Shown: piece after piece, positions 1-8,123 of the stretch
Position numbering within the stretch: position 1 is the first letter of the stretch
How the letters are laid out: each line of letters begins with the position of its first letter
From: CAVPGP01 sp963704025
Lineage (GTDB): Bacteria; Actinomycetota; Thermoleophilia; Gaiellales; Gaiellaceae
Direction: 5' to 3'
NCBI GenBank assembly: GCA_963704025.1
Contig: CAVPGP010000005.1
Location: 248,001 to 312,000, forward strand
Length of the DNA stretch: 64,000 nucleotides
The notes under the pieces: model-generated
Database searches by the model: none
What the model was told of the DNA's origin: nothing
The model's input: the letters and a program-made list of their open reading frames with translations, nothing else
Made by a program: the position numbers and the translations under genes

Positions 1-448
1 GTCTTCCGCTTCGGCGTCGGCGCCGGCCTGCTCGGCGTCCATCGCTCCGGCGCAGATCGAGGGCTGGATCCCGATCTTGCTGTTCGCCACGCTGTTCGGC
101 CTCTCGATGGACTACGAGGTGTTCCTCGTGTCGCGGATGCGCGAGGCCTGGGACGCGGCGGCGCGACAACGCCGAGGCCGTCGCGTTCGGGCTGGAGCGC
201 ACCGGGCGGCGTGATCACGGCGGCCGCACTCGTGATGACCGTCGTCGTTCGCCGGCTTCGTCGTCGGCAGCGTTCCGGGACTGCAGCAGTTCGGCCTGGG
301 CCTGGCGCTCGCCGTCCTCATCGACGCGACGCTCGTGCGGGCGTTGCTCGTCCCGTCGCTGATGGCCGTTCTCGGCCGCTGGAACTGGTGGCTGCCGGAC
401 GTCTCCGGCCCGCCGCCCCGTCATCCGTCTCGAGGAGGCACTCGATGA
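1..448 (+). pseudogene. MMPL/RND-family transporter, 3' end, frameshifted
   Basis: This is the C-terminal end of an MMPL-family (RND-like) membrane transporter whose 5' part lies left of the window. From about position 50 the reading is IEGWIPILLFATLFGLSMDY followed by EVFLVSRMREAW, the conserved MMPL loop between late membrane helices. The homology then moves between frames, with apparent single-base indels near 150-210 and near 247. It resumes with LAVLIDATLVRALLVPSL and ends in a GRWNWWLP tail, stopping at 446-448. The family exports lipids or small molecules using proton motive force. Indels crowding the left edge could be assembly error or genuine decay. A complete paralog lies at 14288-16525. 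The family call is secure; pseudogene status is not. Confidence 0.7.
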
Positions 449-869
449 AGCGTAAGCCGCTCCTGCTCGCGCTGGCGGCGACCAGCCTCTTCCTCGCCGC
501 GCCGACCGGCGGCGCCGCCGTGTCGCCGACGGTGCGGCTGGCGATCGCGCACGTCGCAGCGCACTGCCACGTCTGGAGAACGTCGACGAAGACGCTCGGC
601 GCCGTCGACGAAGATCACCGTCAAACGCGGAACGCGGCTCGTCGTCCGCTCCGACTGCCCGATGGACTTCGACTTCGCGCAGACGAGAGGGCCGACGCCT
701 CGCGCTCGGCAATCCGCGCACGTACGCGGGCAGCACGCGCACGATCATCTTCCGCAAGGCCGGCATCTACCGGCTGACGGCGACGAACGTGCAGACGCCC
801 GAGGAGCGTGGCCTCGTGACGCTCGGGCGCCCGAACACGCTCACGTTGACCGTCGTCGTCACCCGGTAG
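445..869 (+). pseudogene. small secreted protein, frameshifted
   Basis: The ATG at 445 overlaps the transporter stop (ATGA), and an SD-like cgaggaggc precedes it. The first 26 residues form a classical signal peptide (MKRKPLLLALAATSLFLAAP). The frame then breaks twice. Protein-like sequence reappears from about 598 (STKITVKRGTRLVVRSDCP) and again from about 700 (LALGNPRTYAGSTRTIIFRK, then AGIYRLTATNVQ). It ends LTLTVVVTR at the stop 867-869. Read through the indels it would be an exported, beta-rich protein of about 140 residues. The pattern is reminiscent of cupredoxin-like or Ig-like beta sandwiches, but no family is recognised. It probably forms an operon with the upstream transporter. Confidence 0.5.
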
Positions 870-917
870 AGGCACAACGGCGAGGCAGGAGCGAAAGCCC
901 TACGGCCGCGAAACGCG

Positions 918-2195
918 TCAGGCGTGGGTCGGCGCGATGTGGAACTGCGGCTCGGGCAGCTTGATGCTCTCGAAGAGCCCGTTCAGCTCGCCGTAGAAGG
1001 CGTCCGCGACCGCCTGCGAGCCTGCTTTGTTGAAGATGTACGCGAAGTCGACATCGCCGCGTGTCTCGACGAGGGACATCGTCCCCGACATGCCGCCCGA
1101 GCGCGCGCTGTCTTTGCGGCCGCCGAGCCCGTAGGCGGCATGCAGATGGGCGAAGCTCGCCAGCGCGGTCGAGGTCGCCATCAGCCCTCCGCCGGAGTCC
1201 ATCAGCTCGGTGACGAAGCCGTTGCCGCCGTACGGTTTCGCCGCGTTGACGCTCGCGTGCGGCTCGAGGGCGTTCGCACCGGTGCCCACGTCGTCGTAGG
1301 AGACCTCGCGGCGGTGGAGCGGCCCGGCGAGCATGCGGGCGAGGCAGACGTTCTTGATCCCCGCGGGCACGGCCAGCTCGTCGCGGACGTAGTCGATGAA
1401 GGGCCGCCCGCTGACCTCCTCCACCACGAGCCCGAGCAGGACGTACCCGAAGTTCGAGTAGGCGGTGCTCGTGCCCGGCGCGAACTGCAGCGGCTCGCCG
1501 TACATGTAGCGAGCGAGATCCCGCTTCGTCGGCGGTCCATGGAGACCGAGATCCAGGGCGATCTTCCGGATCCTGAACACCGGATCGAAGCCGCTGCTCG
1601 GCACCGCCGGGTCCTGGTCCGTTCCGTCGTTCCACCCGCCCTGGTGGTCGACGACCTGCTGCACCGTGATCGCCTTGACGTGCGGGTCGGCCTTCTGCGT
1701 GGCGAGCGCGGGTGACGTGATCCCCAGCAGAGGGAAGATCGAATCGGTCTTGTGCACCGCGCCTTCGTCGTACAGGCGCTGGATCGCGGCGCACGTGAAC
1801 ATCTTGCTGATGCTCGCGATCCGGAACAGGCTCGACGGCTTCGTCTTGGGGTAGCTGCCGTCCGCATGCGTGTAGCCGTGGGAGAGGACGAGCCAGCCCT
1901 TGTTCAGGATCGAGAGCTGACCGGCGCGAACCTCCTGGCGAACCATGAAGCGCTGCATCGCCCGGTCGAACGGGACGAGCACCGGGTCGGCAGCCGGGCC
2001 GCTGACGCCGACGTACGTATCGGCGTGAGCCTCCTGGCACGCGGCGAGCTGCGTTCGCGCCGCCGCCAGCTGGGCTTCCGCCTGCTTCAGCTTCGCCTGC
2101 GGGATTCCGTGCGGGCCGACCTCGCCCTCGAGCGCGTTCACCTTCTGTGCCACCTGTGTGACCTTGGCGCGCTGCGACGCGCACGGGTCCGACAT
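918..2195 (-). CDS. serine hydrolase, beta-lactamase class C family
   Basis: This 425-residue protein belongs to the penicillin-binding protein/class C beta-lactamase-like hydrolases (esterases, DD-peptidases). The nucleophile motif is S128-I-S-K131, in ASISKMF, and the second catalytic motif is Y246-S-N248. A glycine-rich SGGMSG segment near residue 370 occupies the usual third-motif region. Residues 10-60 are Ala/Gln/Lys-rich and predicted coiled coil, an unusual N-terminal addition. No signal peptide is visible from the chosen ATG (2193-2195). The frame stays open upstream to 2429, but that extension is low-complexity and not protein-like. The substrate cannot be inferred. The gene is divergent from the VOC gene at 2443. 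Confidence 0.8.
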   Translation of the reverse strand: MSDPCASQRAKVTQVAQKVNALEGEVGPHGIPQAKLKQAEAQLAAARTQLAACQEAHADTYVGVSGPAADPVLVPFDRAMQRFMVRQEVRAGQLSILNKGWLVLSHGYTHADGSYPKTKPSSLFRIASISKMFTCAAIQRLYDEGAVHKTDSIFPLLGITSPALATQKADPHVKAITVQQVVDHQGGWNDGTDQDPAVPSSGFDPVFRIRKIALDLGLHGPPTKRDLARYMYGEPLQFAPGTSTAYSNFGYVLLGLVVEEVSGRPFIDYVRDELAVPAGIKNVCLARMLAGPLHRREVSYDDVGTGANALEPHASVNAAKPYGGNGFVTELMDSGGGLMATSTALASFAHLHAAYGLGGRKDSARSGGMSGTMSLVETRGDVDFAYIFNKAGSQAVADAFYGELNGLFESIKLPEPQFHIAPTHA

Positions 2196-2442
2196 CACGT
2201 CACCTGCGGATCGTCGCGGCGTGAGACGGCGCGGCAGATCTCCACCCGATCGGCGAGATCGGGAGAGCCGCAGCAACGCGCATTCGAGCCGAGAAGCAGC
2301 CCGCACCGTCCTTACGTTGCCGACGCCCCCACCGTCCCACCGCTGCCCGCGAAAGTCAACGCCGCCGCCGGCCCGAACGTCGATTTGAACTCCTGCGCAA
2401 CCGCCGTGATGATCGGACCGGCCTGCCAACGAAGGAGGAGCA

Positions 2443-2832
2443 ATGCCGGTCCGCGAGCTGCGTCTTGCCCTGACGGTCGACGACTACGAGCAGGCGGTCG
2501 CGTTCTACCGTGACGCGCTCGGGATGCCCCAGGTCGAAGCCTGGGAGGGGCCTGACGGCCGGGTGGTGCTCCTCGACGGGGGGCGCGCGACGCTCGAGCT
2601 GCTCGATGCGGCGCATGCCGCCACCGTGGACGAGCTCGAGGTCGGCCGGCGCGTCACCGGGCCGGTGCGGATCGCGCTCGAGGTCGACGACTCGGCGGCA
2701 ACGGCGGCGCAGCTCGTCGGCGCGGGCGCCGAGCGGCTTTCCGAGCCCGTCGTGACCCCGTGGCAGCACCGGAACGTCCGGCTCCAAGCGCCGGACGGCA
2801 TGCAGCTGACGCTCTTCACCGTCCTCGATTGA
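2443..2832 (+). CDS. VOC (glyoxalase/bleomycin resistance) family protein
   Basis: This 129-residue protein has the vicinal oxygen chelate fold. It opens with a typical beta strand and helix (RLALTVDDYEQAVAFYRDALGM), has a central EVDD strand, and ends with the APDGMQLTLF strand, which carries the usual metal/substrate contacts in this family. A very strong Shine-Dalgarno (aaggaggagca) fixes the ATG. Family members include glyoxalases, dioxygenases and antibiotic-binding proteins; the substrate is unknown here. Two further VOC-type genes lie at 9882 and 13587. The stop codon lies inside a 14-bp triplicated sequence. Confidence 0.85.
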   Translation: MPVRELRLALTVDDYEQAVAFYRDALGMPQVEAWEGPDGRVVLLDGGRATLELLDAAHAATVDELEVGRRVTGPVRIALEVDDSAATAAQLVGAGAERLSEPVVTPWQHRNVRLQAPDGMQLTLFTVLD

Positions 2833-2859
2833 CCGTCCTCGATTGACCGTCCTCGATTG
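2818..2859. repeat. 14-bp tandem triplication at a stop codon
   Basis: The unit accgtcctcgattg occurs three times without mismatch. The first copy contains the last codons and the T of the stop of the VOC gene, so each copy ends with the same LD-stop reading. It lies in the junction between convergent genes (2832 and 2883). Exact identity suggests recent slippage. Confidence 0.95.
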
Positions 2860-2882
2860 ACCGCGACGCGGCTGCGGCGCCC

Positions 2883-3227
2883 TTACGGGACGTCTGCCGC
2901 TCGGTCGAAGCTGACCGTCAAACGGAGGATCGATCCCTGCCGGAGCTCCGCCACCAGGCGGCCCGTGCCGCCGCGGGACCACGCGAAGGCCGCGCGCAAC
3001 AGGTCGTCCTGCGGCTCCTCCGCCTCCAGGATGTGGATCTCGTCGTCGGGCGGCTGCGCCCGGTACGCGGCCGCGATCGCGTCCCGGCCGACGAACGGGC
3101 CGACGGGGACGCCGTCGAAGACGAGCGCTCCGTCGTCCGCGTAGAGCTCGACCAGGCGGGAGAAGTCCCCGCGGCGGACCCCCTCGTTGAACCGTGCGAC
3201 GTAGTCGTCGAGAAACGAGCGGCTCAC
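2883..3227 (-). CDS. SnoaL-like/nuclear transport factor 2 fold protein
   Basis: A 114-residue protein of the NTF2-like superfamily (SnoaL-type cyclases, ketosteroid isomerase-like proteins and small stress proteins). The pattern is characteristic: an N-terminal helix (SFLDDYVARFNEGVRRGDFS), then LVELYADDGALVFDGVPVGPF and a GRDAIAAAYRA helix, followed by beta strands. The GTG start at 3225-3227 overlaps the stop of the upstream thioesterase gene in a GTGA arrangement, so translation is probably coupled. It is the last gene of a leftward operon that starts with two EamA transporters. No catalytic residues can be assigned and the substrate is unknown. Confidence 0.75.
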   Translation of the reverse strand: MSRSFLDDYVARFNEGVRRGDFSRLVELYADDGALVFDGVPVGPFVGRDAIAAAYRAQPPDDEIHILEAEEPQDDLLRAAFAWSRGGTGRLVAELRQGSILRLTVSFDRAADVP

Positions 3228-3613
3228 AGCACGGCCTGCGACTGGGTCACCCGGGCGACGAGGCGACCGCCGGCGTCGAGGACGTCCGTCTCGACGTGGA
3301 TCACCGTCCTCCCGACACGGACGGGTCGCGAGACCGCTTCGACATGGCCCGCGGACACCGGCCGGAAGAAGCTGGTCGCCGACTGGATGGTCGCGGTCCC
3401 GCAGGCGCCTGCGGGCAGGTTCAAGAACGCGCACGTCCCGCCGGCGCCGTCCGCGAGCGCCATGATCGCGCCTCCGTGGAGGAGGCCGCCCGAGGTGCAG
3501 AGCTCCGCCGCCCAGTCGAGCCGCACGCGAACCTCGTCGGGCCCGGCCGCGACGAGCTCCATCCCGAGCGTCCGCCCGAGCGGCATCGCCTCGTGCCACG
3601 CCTCGGTCTGCAC
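3224..3613 (-). CDS. PaaI-like hotdog-fold acyl-CoA thioesterase
   Basis: This 129-residue protein has the hotdog fold of PaaI-type thioesterases, which hydrolyse acyl- or aryl-CoA thioesters. The hallmark LCTSGGLLHGGAIMALADGA is present around residues 38-58, including the HGG turn and the acidic helix residue used in catalysis. The C-terminal strand (HVETDVLDAGGRLVARVTQS) also fits. It is translationally coupled by GTGA to the SnoaL-like gene downstream and lies 9 nt after the GNAT gene. The acyl substrate is not deducible. Confidence 0.85.
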   Translation of the reverse strand: MQTEAWHEAMPLGRTLGMELVAAGPDEVRVRLDWAAELCTSGGLLHGGAIMALADGAGGTCAFLNLPAGACGTATIQSATSFFRPVSAGHVEAVSRPVRVGRTVIHVETDVLDAGGRLVARVTQSQAVL

Positions 3614-3622
3614 GGGCCGACA

Positions 3623-4126
3623 TTAATCCAGATCTTCGGCGACGAGGGCGAACAGGATCGAGTCGACCCAGACGCCGTCGCGCTCGTAGGCCTTGCGCTT
3701 GACGCCCTCGCGGATGAACCCGGCCCGTTCCGCGTGGGCGATCGCGCGCTCGTTGAACGCGTAGCACTCGAGCTGAAGGCGGTGGAAGCCGAGCTCGGCG
3801 ATCAGCAGGCGCTGAAAGAGCCGCGCAGCCTCGTCGGCGAGCCGGCGCCCACGGAAGTCCGGGTGGACGGCGAGGGCTTCGAGGGTCGCGATCCGGTTTC
3901 GCTCGTTGACGCGCTCGTAGCCCATCACGCCCGCGCGCTCGCCGTCGACCTCGATGATCACGCGGCCGAACGCCTCCGGCTCCGCCTGCGAGCGCTCGAC
4001 CTGCGCGAGGATCGCCGCCGCGTCGCGCGCGCGGCGGGCGCCGAGAAAAGGCGCGACCTCCGGATGGTTCGCCAGCTCGAACAGGAACTCCACGTCGCGC
4101 GGCTCGGCGCGGCGGAGCTCGATCAT
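3623..4126 (-). CDS. GNAT family N-acetyltransferase (RimJ/RimL-like)
   Basis: A 167-residue acetyltransferase of the GNAT fold. It has the early LRRAEPRDVEFLFELAN segment typical of RimJ/RimL relatives. The acetyl-CoA binding motif A is LAVHPDFRGRRLADEAARL at about residues 88-106, followed by motif B (LECYAFNERAIAHAERAGF). These enzymes acetylate N-termini, small amines or antibiotics; the target is unknown. Its ATG lies in the first copy of a 14-bp duplication. The second copy holds the stop of the preceding EamA gene, suggesting that an ancestral ATGA overlap was duplicated apart. Confidence 0.85.
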   Translation of the reverse strand: MIELRRAEPRDVEFLFELANHPEVAPFLGARRARDAAAILAQVERSQAEPEAFGRVIIEVDGERAGVMGYERVNERNRIATLEALAVHPDFRGRRLADEAARLFQRLLIAELGFHRLQLECYAFNERAIAHAERAGFIREGVKRKAYERDGVWVDSILFALVAEDLD

Positions 4127-4143
4127 CGCAGCTCGATCATCGC
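4116..4143. repeat. 14-bp tandem duplication at a gene junction
   Basis: Two exact copies of agctcgatcatcgc lie head to tail. On the minus strand each copy carries an ATGA. The upstream EamA gene uses the TGA of one copy as its stop and the GNAT gene uses the ATG of the other as its start. A former 4-bp coupled overlap therefore seems to have become a 10-nt gap. Confidence 0.9.
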
Positions 4144-5039
4144 GCTCGTGCGGGCGCGGTCGGCCTGCCCGGCCCGGTGCGGCCCGCGAGGAGCCCGGAG
4201 CCGAGGGCGACTCCGCCGAGGATCAGCACCGAGCCGGCGAGCGTCGGCCAGGTGAGCGGCTCGCCGAGAAAGACGATCCCGTAGAGGAGCGCGGTGGCAG
4301 GCATCAGGTAGGTGACGAGGCTCGAGCGCGCCGTCCCGAACGAGCGCAGGAGCCGGAACCAGATCAGCTGCGCCGCCGCCGTCCCGAGGACGGCCAGCGC
4401 CAGCACGCAGCCGATCGTCTTCAGGCTGGGGACCTCGGACGGCGCCTGCGCGACGCCGAAGGGCAGGAGCACCACGAACGCGCCGATGAGCGACGTCGTC
4501 GCCAGGACGGGGCCGGTCGTGTGCACGATCAGGTACTTGCCCCAGATGCCGGCGGTCGCGTACGAGATCGACGCCAGCACGACGGCGAGCGTGCCGGCCA
4601 CGTACCAGAGACCGCTCTCGGGCGAGCCTCCGGCGAGCACCGCGACGCCGGCGAGCCCGAGCAGGATCCCGACGAGCCGCCACCCGGTCGACCTCTCGTC
4701 GGTGCGGAACCAGATCGCGAGGATGGCAACGAAGATCGGGACGCTGGCGTTCGCGACAGCCGCGACGCCCGAGTCGATGTGGCGCTCGCCCCAGGCGATC
4801 AGCGTGAAGGGGATCGCCGAGCTCGTCAGCCCGAGCGCGTAGGCGCCCCACGGGGCCCGCAGCGAGCCGAGCTCGCCCCGCAGGGCGAGGAAGGCAAGCA
4901 GCAGGAGCGCCGCGACCGTGACGCGTCCGAGCATCATCGCCGCGGGCGAGAGCTCCCGGCCGGCGACCTTGATGAAGAGATACGACGCCCCCCAGAGCGC
5001 GGAGAGCAGAAGGACGAGCGGAAGGTAGGCGCGCGTCAT
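4137..5039 (-). CDS. EamA/DMT-superfamily transporter
   Basis: A 300-residue integral membrane protein with about ten hydrophobic helices arranged as two EamA repeats, the drug/metabolite transporter architecture. The first helix carries LSALWGASYLFIKVA and the second half begins near residue 145 with a similar helix set. The family includes exporters of amino acids, purines and drugs. The ATG overlaps the stop of the upstream paralog (ATGA), so the two are a coupled tandem duplicate pair. Substrate is unknown. The adjacent purL could hint at nucleobase transport, but purL is divergent and that is only a guess. Confidence 0.88.
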   Translation of the reverse strand: MTRAYLPLVLLLSALWGASYLFIKVAGRELSPAAMMLGRVTVAALLLLAFLALRGELGSLRAPWGAYALGLTSSAIPFTLIAWGERHIDSGVAAVANASVPIFVAILAIWFRTDERSTGWRLVGILLGLAGVAVLAGGSPESGLWYVAGTLAVVLASISYATAGIWGKYLIVHTTGPVLATTSLIGAFVVLLPFGVAQAPSEVPSLKTIGCVLALAVLGTAAAQLIWFRLLRSFGTARSSLVTYLMPATALLYGIVFLGEPLTWPTLAGSVLILGGVALGSGLLAGRTGPGRPTAPARAR

Positions 5040-5929
5040 GTCGCCGAGGCTATCCGCACACGGCGGGCCCGCAGCGCACCGGAGCCGAGCGCGACCCCGG
5101 CGAGGATCAGGAGCAGGCCGGCGAGCGACGACCAGCTGACCGGCTCCGAGAGGAAGACCGCGCCGTAGCCGAGCGCGAGCGCCGGCACGAGGTAGGTGAC
5201 GAGCACGGCGCGCGAGGCGCCGGCGCCCTGGATCAGGCTGAAGTAGAGGACGTAGGCCACCGAGAGCCCCACGATGCCGAGGACCGCGACGGAGGCGATC
5301 ACCTTCCAGCCGGGGGCTGCGCTCGGCGCCCTGGCGATCCCGAGCGGTGCGGTGGCCGCCGTGGCCGCCAGCATCGATCCGAGCGCCACGGTCATGGGCG
5401 GCAGGCTCGAGAGCCGGCGACCGCCGTAGATCGCCCCGGCTGCGTAGCAGAGCGCGGTCACGAGCACCGCCAGGGCGGCGATCACGTCTCCCTGCGGCTG
5501 GACGCCGACCAGGAGCGCGACGCCCAGGAACCCGACGAGGACGCCGACGAGGCGGCTGCCCGTCACCCGGTCGGAGCGGCTGAAGCCGAGCGCGAGCAGG
5601 GCGGCGAAGAGCGGCGTCGACGCCTGCAGCACCGCGGCCAGCCCGGAGTCGAGCCGTGTCTCGCTCCAGCTCAGGAACCAGAACGGGATCGCGGCGTTGA
5701 CGAGCCCGAGCAGCACGAGCGGCCAGGCAAACCGTCGCAGCTGATCCAAGAGCTCCCGACGGCCGACGACGAACGGCGCGATCACGGCGAGGCCGAGCGC
5801 GCCGAGTCCGACCCGCCAGAAGACGAGGGTCGCCGGGTCGAGCTCGCGGACCGCGACCTTGATGAACATGAACGACGCGCCCCAGATGGCGGCGAGCGCG
5901 ACGAGCATCACGGCGTGACGACGGCTCAC
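5036..5929 (-). CDS. EamA/DMT-superfamily transporter, paralog
   Basis: A 297-residue protein with ten predicted helices and two EamA domains. It is clearly similar to its neighbour at 4137: AAIWGASFMFIKVAVREL here against SALWGASYLFIKVAGREL there, with similar C-terminal helices ending GVALGSG. The GTG at 5927-5929 is chosen because it gives the full first helix. The ATG at 5906-5908 is an alternative seven codons later. It is the first gene of a leftward operon and diverges from purL across a short intergenic region. Confidence 0.85.
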   Translation of the reverse strand: MSRRHAVMLVALAAIWGASFMFIKVAVRELDPATLVFWRVGLGALGLAVIAPFVVGRRELLDQLRRFAWPLVLLGLVNAAIPFWFLSWSETRLDSGLAAVLQASTPLFAALLALGFSRSDRVTGSRLVGVLVGFLGVALLVGVQPQGDVIAALAVLVTALCYAAGAIYGGRRLSSLPPMTVALGSMLAATAATAPLGIARAPSAAPGWKVIASVAVLGIVGLSVAYVLYFSLIQGAGASRAVLVTYLVPALALGYGAVFLSEPVSWSSLAGLLLILAGVALGSGALRARRVRIASAT

Positions 5930-6010
5930 CTCACTGGAACGGCCCGGGACGACCCCATGTGAGACGACAACGTTGGGGAAGCTGTCGTCCTTCCCGGATA
6001 CGATGCACGT

Positions 6011-8116
6011 CTGAGCGAGGTCGCCGAACAGCCGGTCCAGGAGGTCCCCGTCCATCGGGCGCTCGGTCTGACCGACTCGGAGTTCGGCCGGATCAACGAG
6101 CTGCTCGACCGGGAGCCGAACCACTTCGAGCTGGCGGTCTTCTCGCTGCTCTGGTCGGAGCACTGCGGCTACAAGCACTCGGCGCTCCTCCTCCGGCGCC
6201 TCCCCTCCTCCGGCGCGCGCGTACTCCAGGGCCCGGGCGAGAATGCAGGCGTCGTCGACCTCGGCGACGGGGAGGCGGTGGCGTTCAAGGTCGAGTCGCA
6301 CAACCACCCGTCGGCGGTCGAGCCGTTCCAGGGCGCCGCGACGGGGGTGGGCGGCATCCTGCGCGACATCGCCGCCATGGGAGCACGCCCGATCGCGCTG
6401 CTCGACGGGCTGCGCTTCGGCGAGCCGGGCTGGCAGTTCGAGCGGGCCGTCTCCGGGATCGGCCACTACGGGAACTGCGTCGGCGTGCCCACCGTCGGCG
6501 GCGAGGCGGTCTTCGACGAGGCGTACGCCGACAATTGCCTCGTCAACGCGATGTGCGTGGGGCTGCTGCCGACCGAGCGGGTTCTGAGCGCCAAGGCCCG
6601 CGGCGCGGGCAACCCGATCGTCGTCTTCGGCGCCACGACCGGGCGCGACGGCATCGGGGGCGCCAGCGTGCTCGCGAGCGCGGAGCTGGGCGAGGACGAC
6701 GCTGACAAGCGTCCGTCCGTTCAGGTGGGCGACCCGTTCACCGGGAAGAAGCTGATCGAGGTCTGCCTGGAGCTCGTGGAACGGGAGCTCGTCGTCTCGC
6801 TCCAGGACTGCGGCGCCGCCGGGCTGGCGTCCTCGCTGTCGGAGATGGCCCGCGACGGGGCCGGCGTCGACGTGCAGCTCGACCGGCTGCCGCTCCGCGA
6901 GGAGGGCATGGAGCCGTGGGAGATCATGATCTCCGAGAGCCAGGAGCGGATGGTCGCGGTCGTCGAGCCGCAGCGACTGGACGCCGTGCGAGAGGCGTGC
7001 GAGCGCTGGGAGCTGCACCACGCGGTGATCGGCGAGGTGACCGGACGCGGCACCCTGCGGGCGTTCCAGGGGGGCGAGCTCGTCGGCGAGATCCCGGCCG
7101 GCTTGTTGACCGACGAGTGCCCGCGCTACGAGCTGAAGCCCGAGTCGCGGTTGCCGTCGCTCGAGGCGGCCCCGCTCGTGGACCCGCCCCCGGCGAAGCA
7201 GGCGCTGCTCGAGCTGCTCGCCTCGCCGAACGTCCGCAGACGGCGCTGGATCTACGAGCGGTACGACCACCTGGTCGGCTCCCGGACGGTGCGCCGCCCC
7301 GGGTTCGACGCCGCGGTGCTCCGCCTGCGCCCCTCGCTCCGCGGCCTCGCGGTGTCGCTGGACGGCTCGGGCCGCCTGGCGCGGCTCGACCCGCGCATCG
7401 GCGGCGCGCTCGCGGTGCTGGAGGCGGCGCGGAACGTCGCGTGCGCGGGCGGCGAGCCGCTGGCGCTCACCGACTGCCTCAACTTCGGGAACCCCGAGAA
7501 GCCGGAGATCGCCTGGGAGCTGACGGAGGCGATCAACGGCATGGCCGACGCCTGCCGCGCGCTCGGCATCCCGATCGTCTCGGGCAACGTCTCGCTCTAC
7601 AACGACACGAACGGGCGCTCGATCCATCCGACGCCTGTCGTCGGCTGCGTCGGGCTCGTGCCGGACGTCCGCGCGGTGCCGGGCGCCTGGGCCGAGGGCG
7701 ATGTCGTCCTGCTGGCCGGATCCGGGCCGGTGGCGCTCGACGGCTCCGAGTACCAGGCGGTCTTCTCGGAGGTCCACGGGCGCCTTCCGGATCTCGATCT
7801 CGAGGCTGAGGCCGCGCTCGTCGAGTTCCTCTGGCGTTCGGCGCCGCTGCTCTCGCTCGCGCACGACTGCTCCGAGGGCGGCCTCGCCGTCTGCCTGGCC
7901 GAGGCCGCGCTCGTGAGCGGCGCCGGGGCCGACGTCGACCTGGCCGAGGACGCGGTCGAGCTCTTCGGCGAGACGGGCGGCCGCGCGGTCGTCGCCTGCC
8001 GGCCCGAGGTCGTGCCGCAGCTCGAGGGCATCGTCCCGCTGCGGAGGCTCGGCGTCGTCAAGGGCGACCGGGTGCTCGGCATTCCCCTGGCCCGGCTCGG
8101 GGAGGCCTGGAGGTGA
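6011..8116 (+). CDS. purL: phosphoribosylformylglycinamidine synthase subunit PurL
   Basis: This is the large subunit of FGAM synthase (purine pathway, ATP-dependent conversion of FGAR to FGAM). At about 700 residues it is the small PurL type that works with separate PurS and PurQ, neither of which is in the window. Signature segments are LWSEHCGYKHSALLLRRLP, FKVESHNHPSAVEPFQGAAT and GVGGILRDIAAMGARP, with a second AIR-synthase-like half containing CLNFGNPEKPEIAWEL. The start is unresolved. No ATG, GTG or TTG lies in frame between the upstream stop (5960-5962) and conserved sequence. CTG at 6011 gives LSEVAEQPVQEVPVHRALGL. An aggaggt at 6039-6045 points to about 6050, where the codon is GTC. 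purF follows 7 nt downstream. Confidence 0.93.
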   Translation: MSEVAEQPVQEVPVHRALGLTDSEFGRINELLDREPNHFELAVFSLLWSEHCGYKHSALLLRRLPSSGARVLQGPGENAGVVDLGDGEAVAFKVESHNHPSAVEPFQGAATGVGGILRDIAAMGARPIALLDGLRFGEPGWQFERAVSGIGHYGNCVGVPTVGGEAVFDEAYADNCLVNAMCVGLLPTERVLSAKARGAGNPIVVFGATTGRDGIGGASVLASAELGEDDADKRPSVQVGDPFTGKKLIEVCLELVERELVVSLQDCGAAGLASSLSEMARDGAGVDVQLDRLPLREEGMEPWEIMISESQERMVAVVEPQRLDAVREACERWELHHAVIGEVTGRGTLRAFQGGELVGEIPAGLLTDECPRYELKPESRLPSLEAAPLVDPPPAKQALLELLASPNVRRRRWIYERYDHLVGSRTVRRPGFDAAVLRLRPSLRGLAVSLDGSGRLARLDPRIGGALAVLEAARNVACAGGEPLALTDCLNFGNPEKPEIAWELTEAINGMADACRALGIPIVSGNVSLYNDTNGRSIHPTPVVGCVGLVPDVRAVPGAWAEGDVVLLAGSGPVALDGSEYQAVFSEVHGRLPDLDLEAEAALVEFLWRSAPLLSLAHDCSEGGLAVCLAEAALVSGAGADVDLAEDAVELFGETGGRAVVACRPEVVPQLEGIVPLRRLGVVKGDRVLGIPLARLGEAWR

Positions 8117-8123
8117 GCCACTG

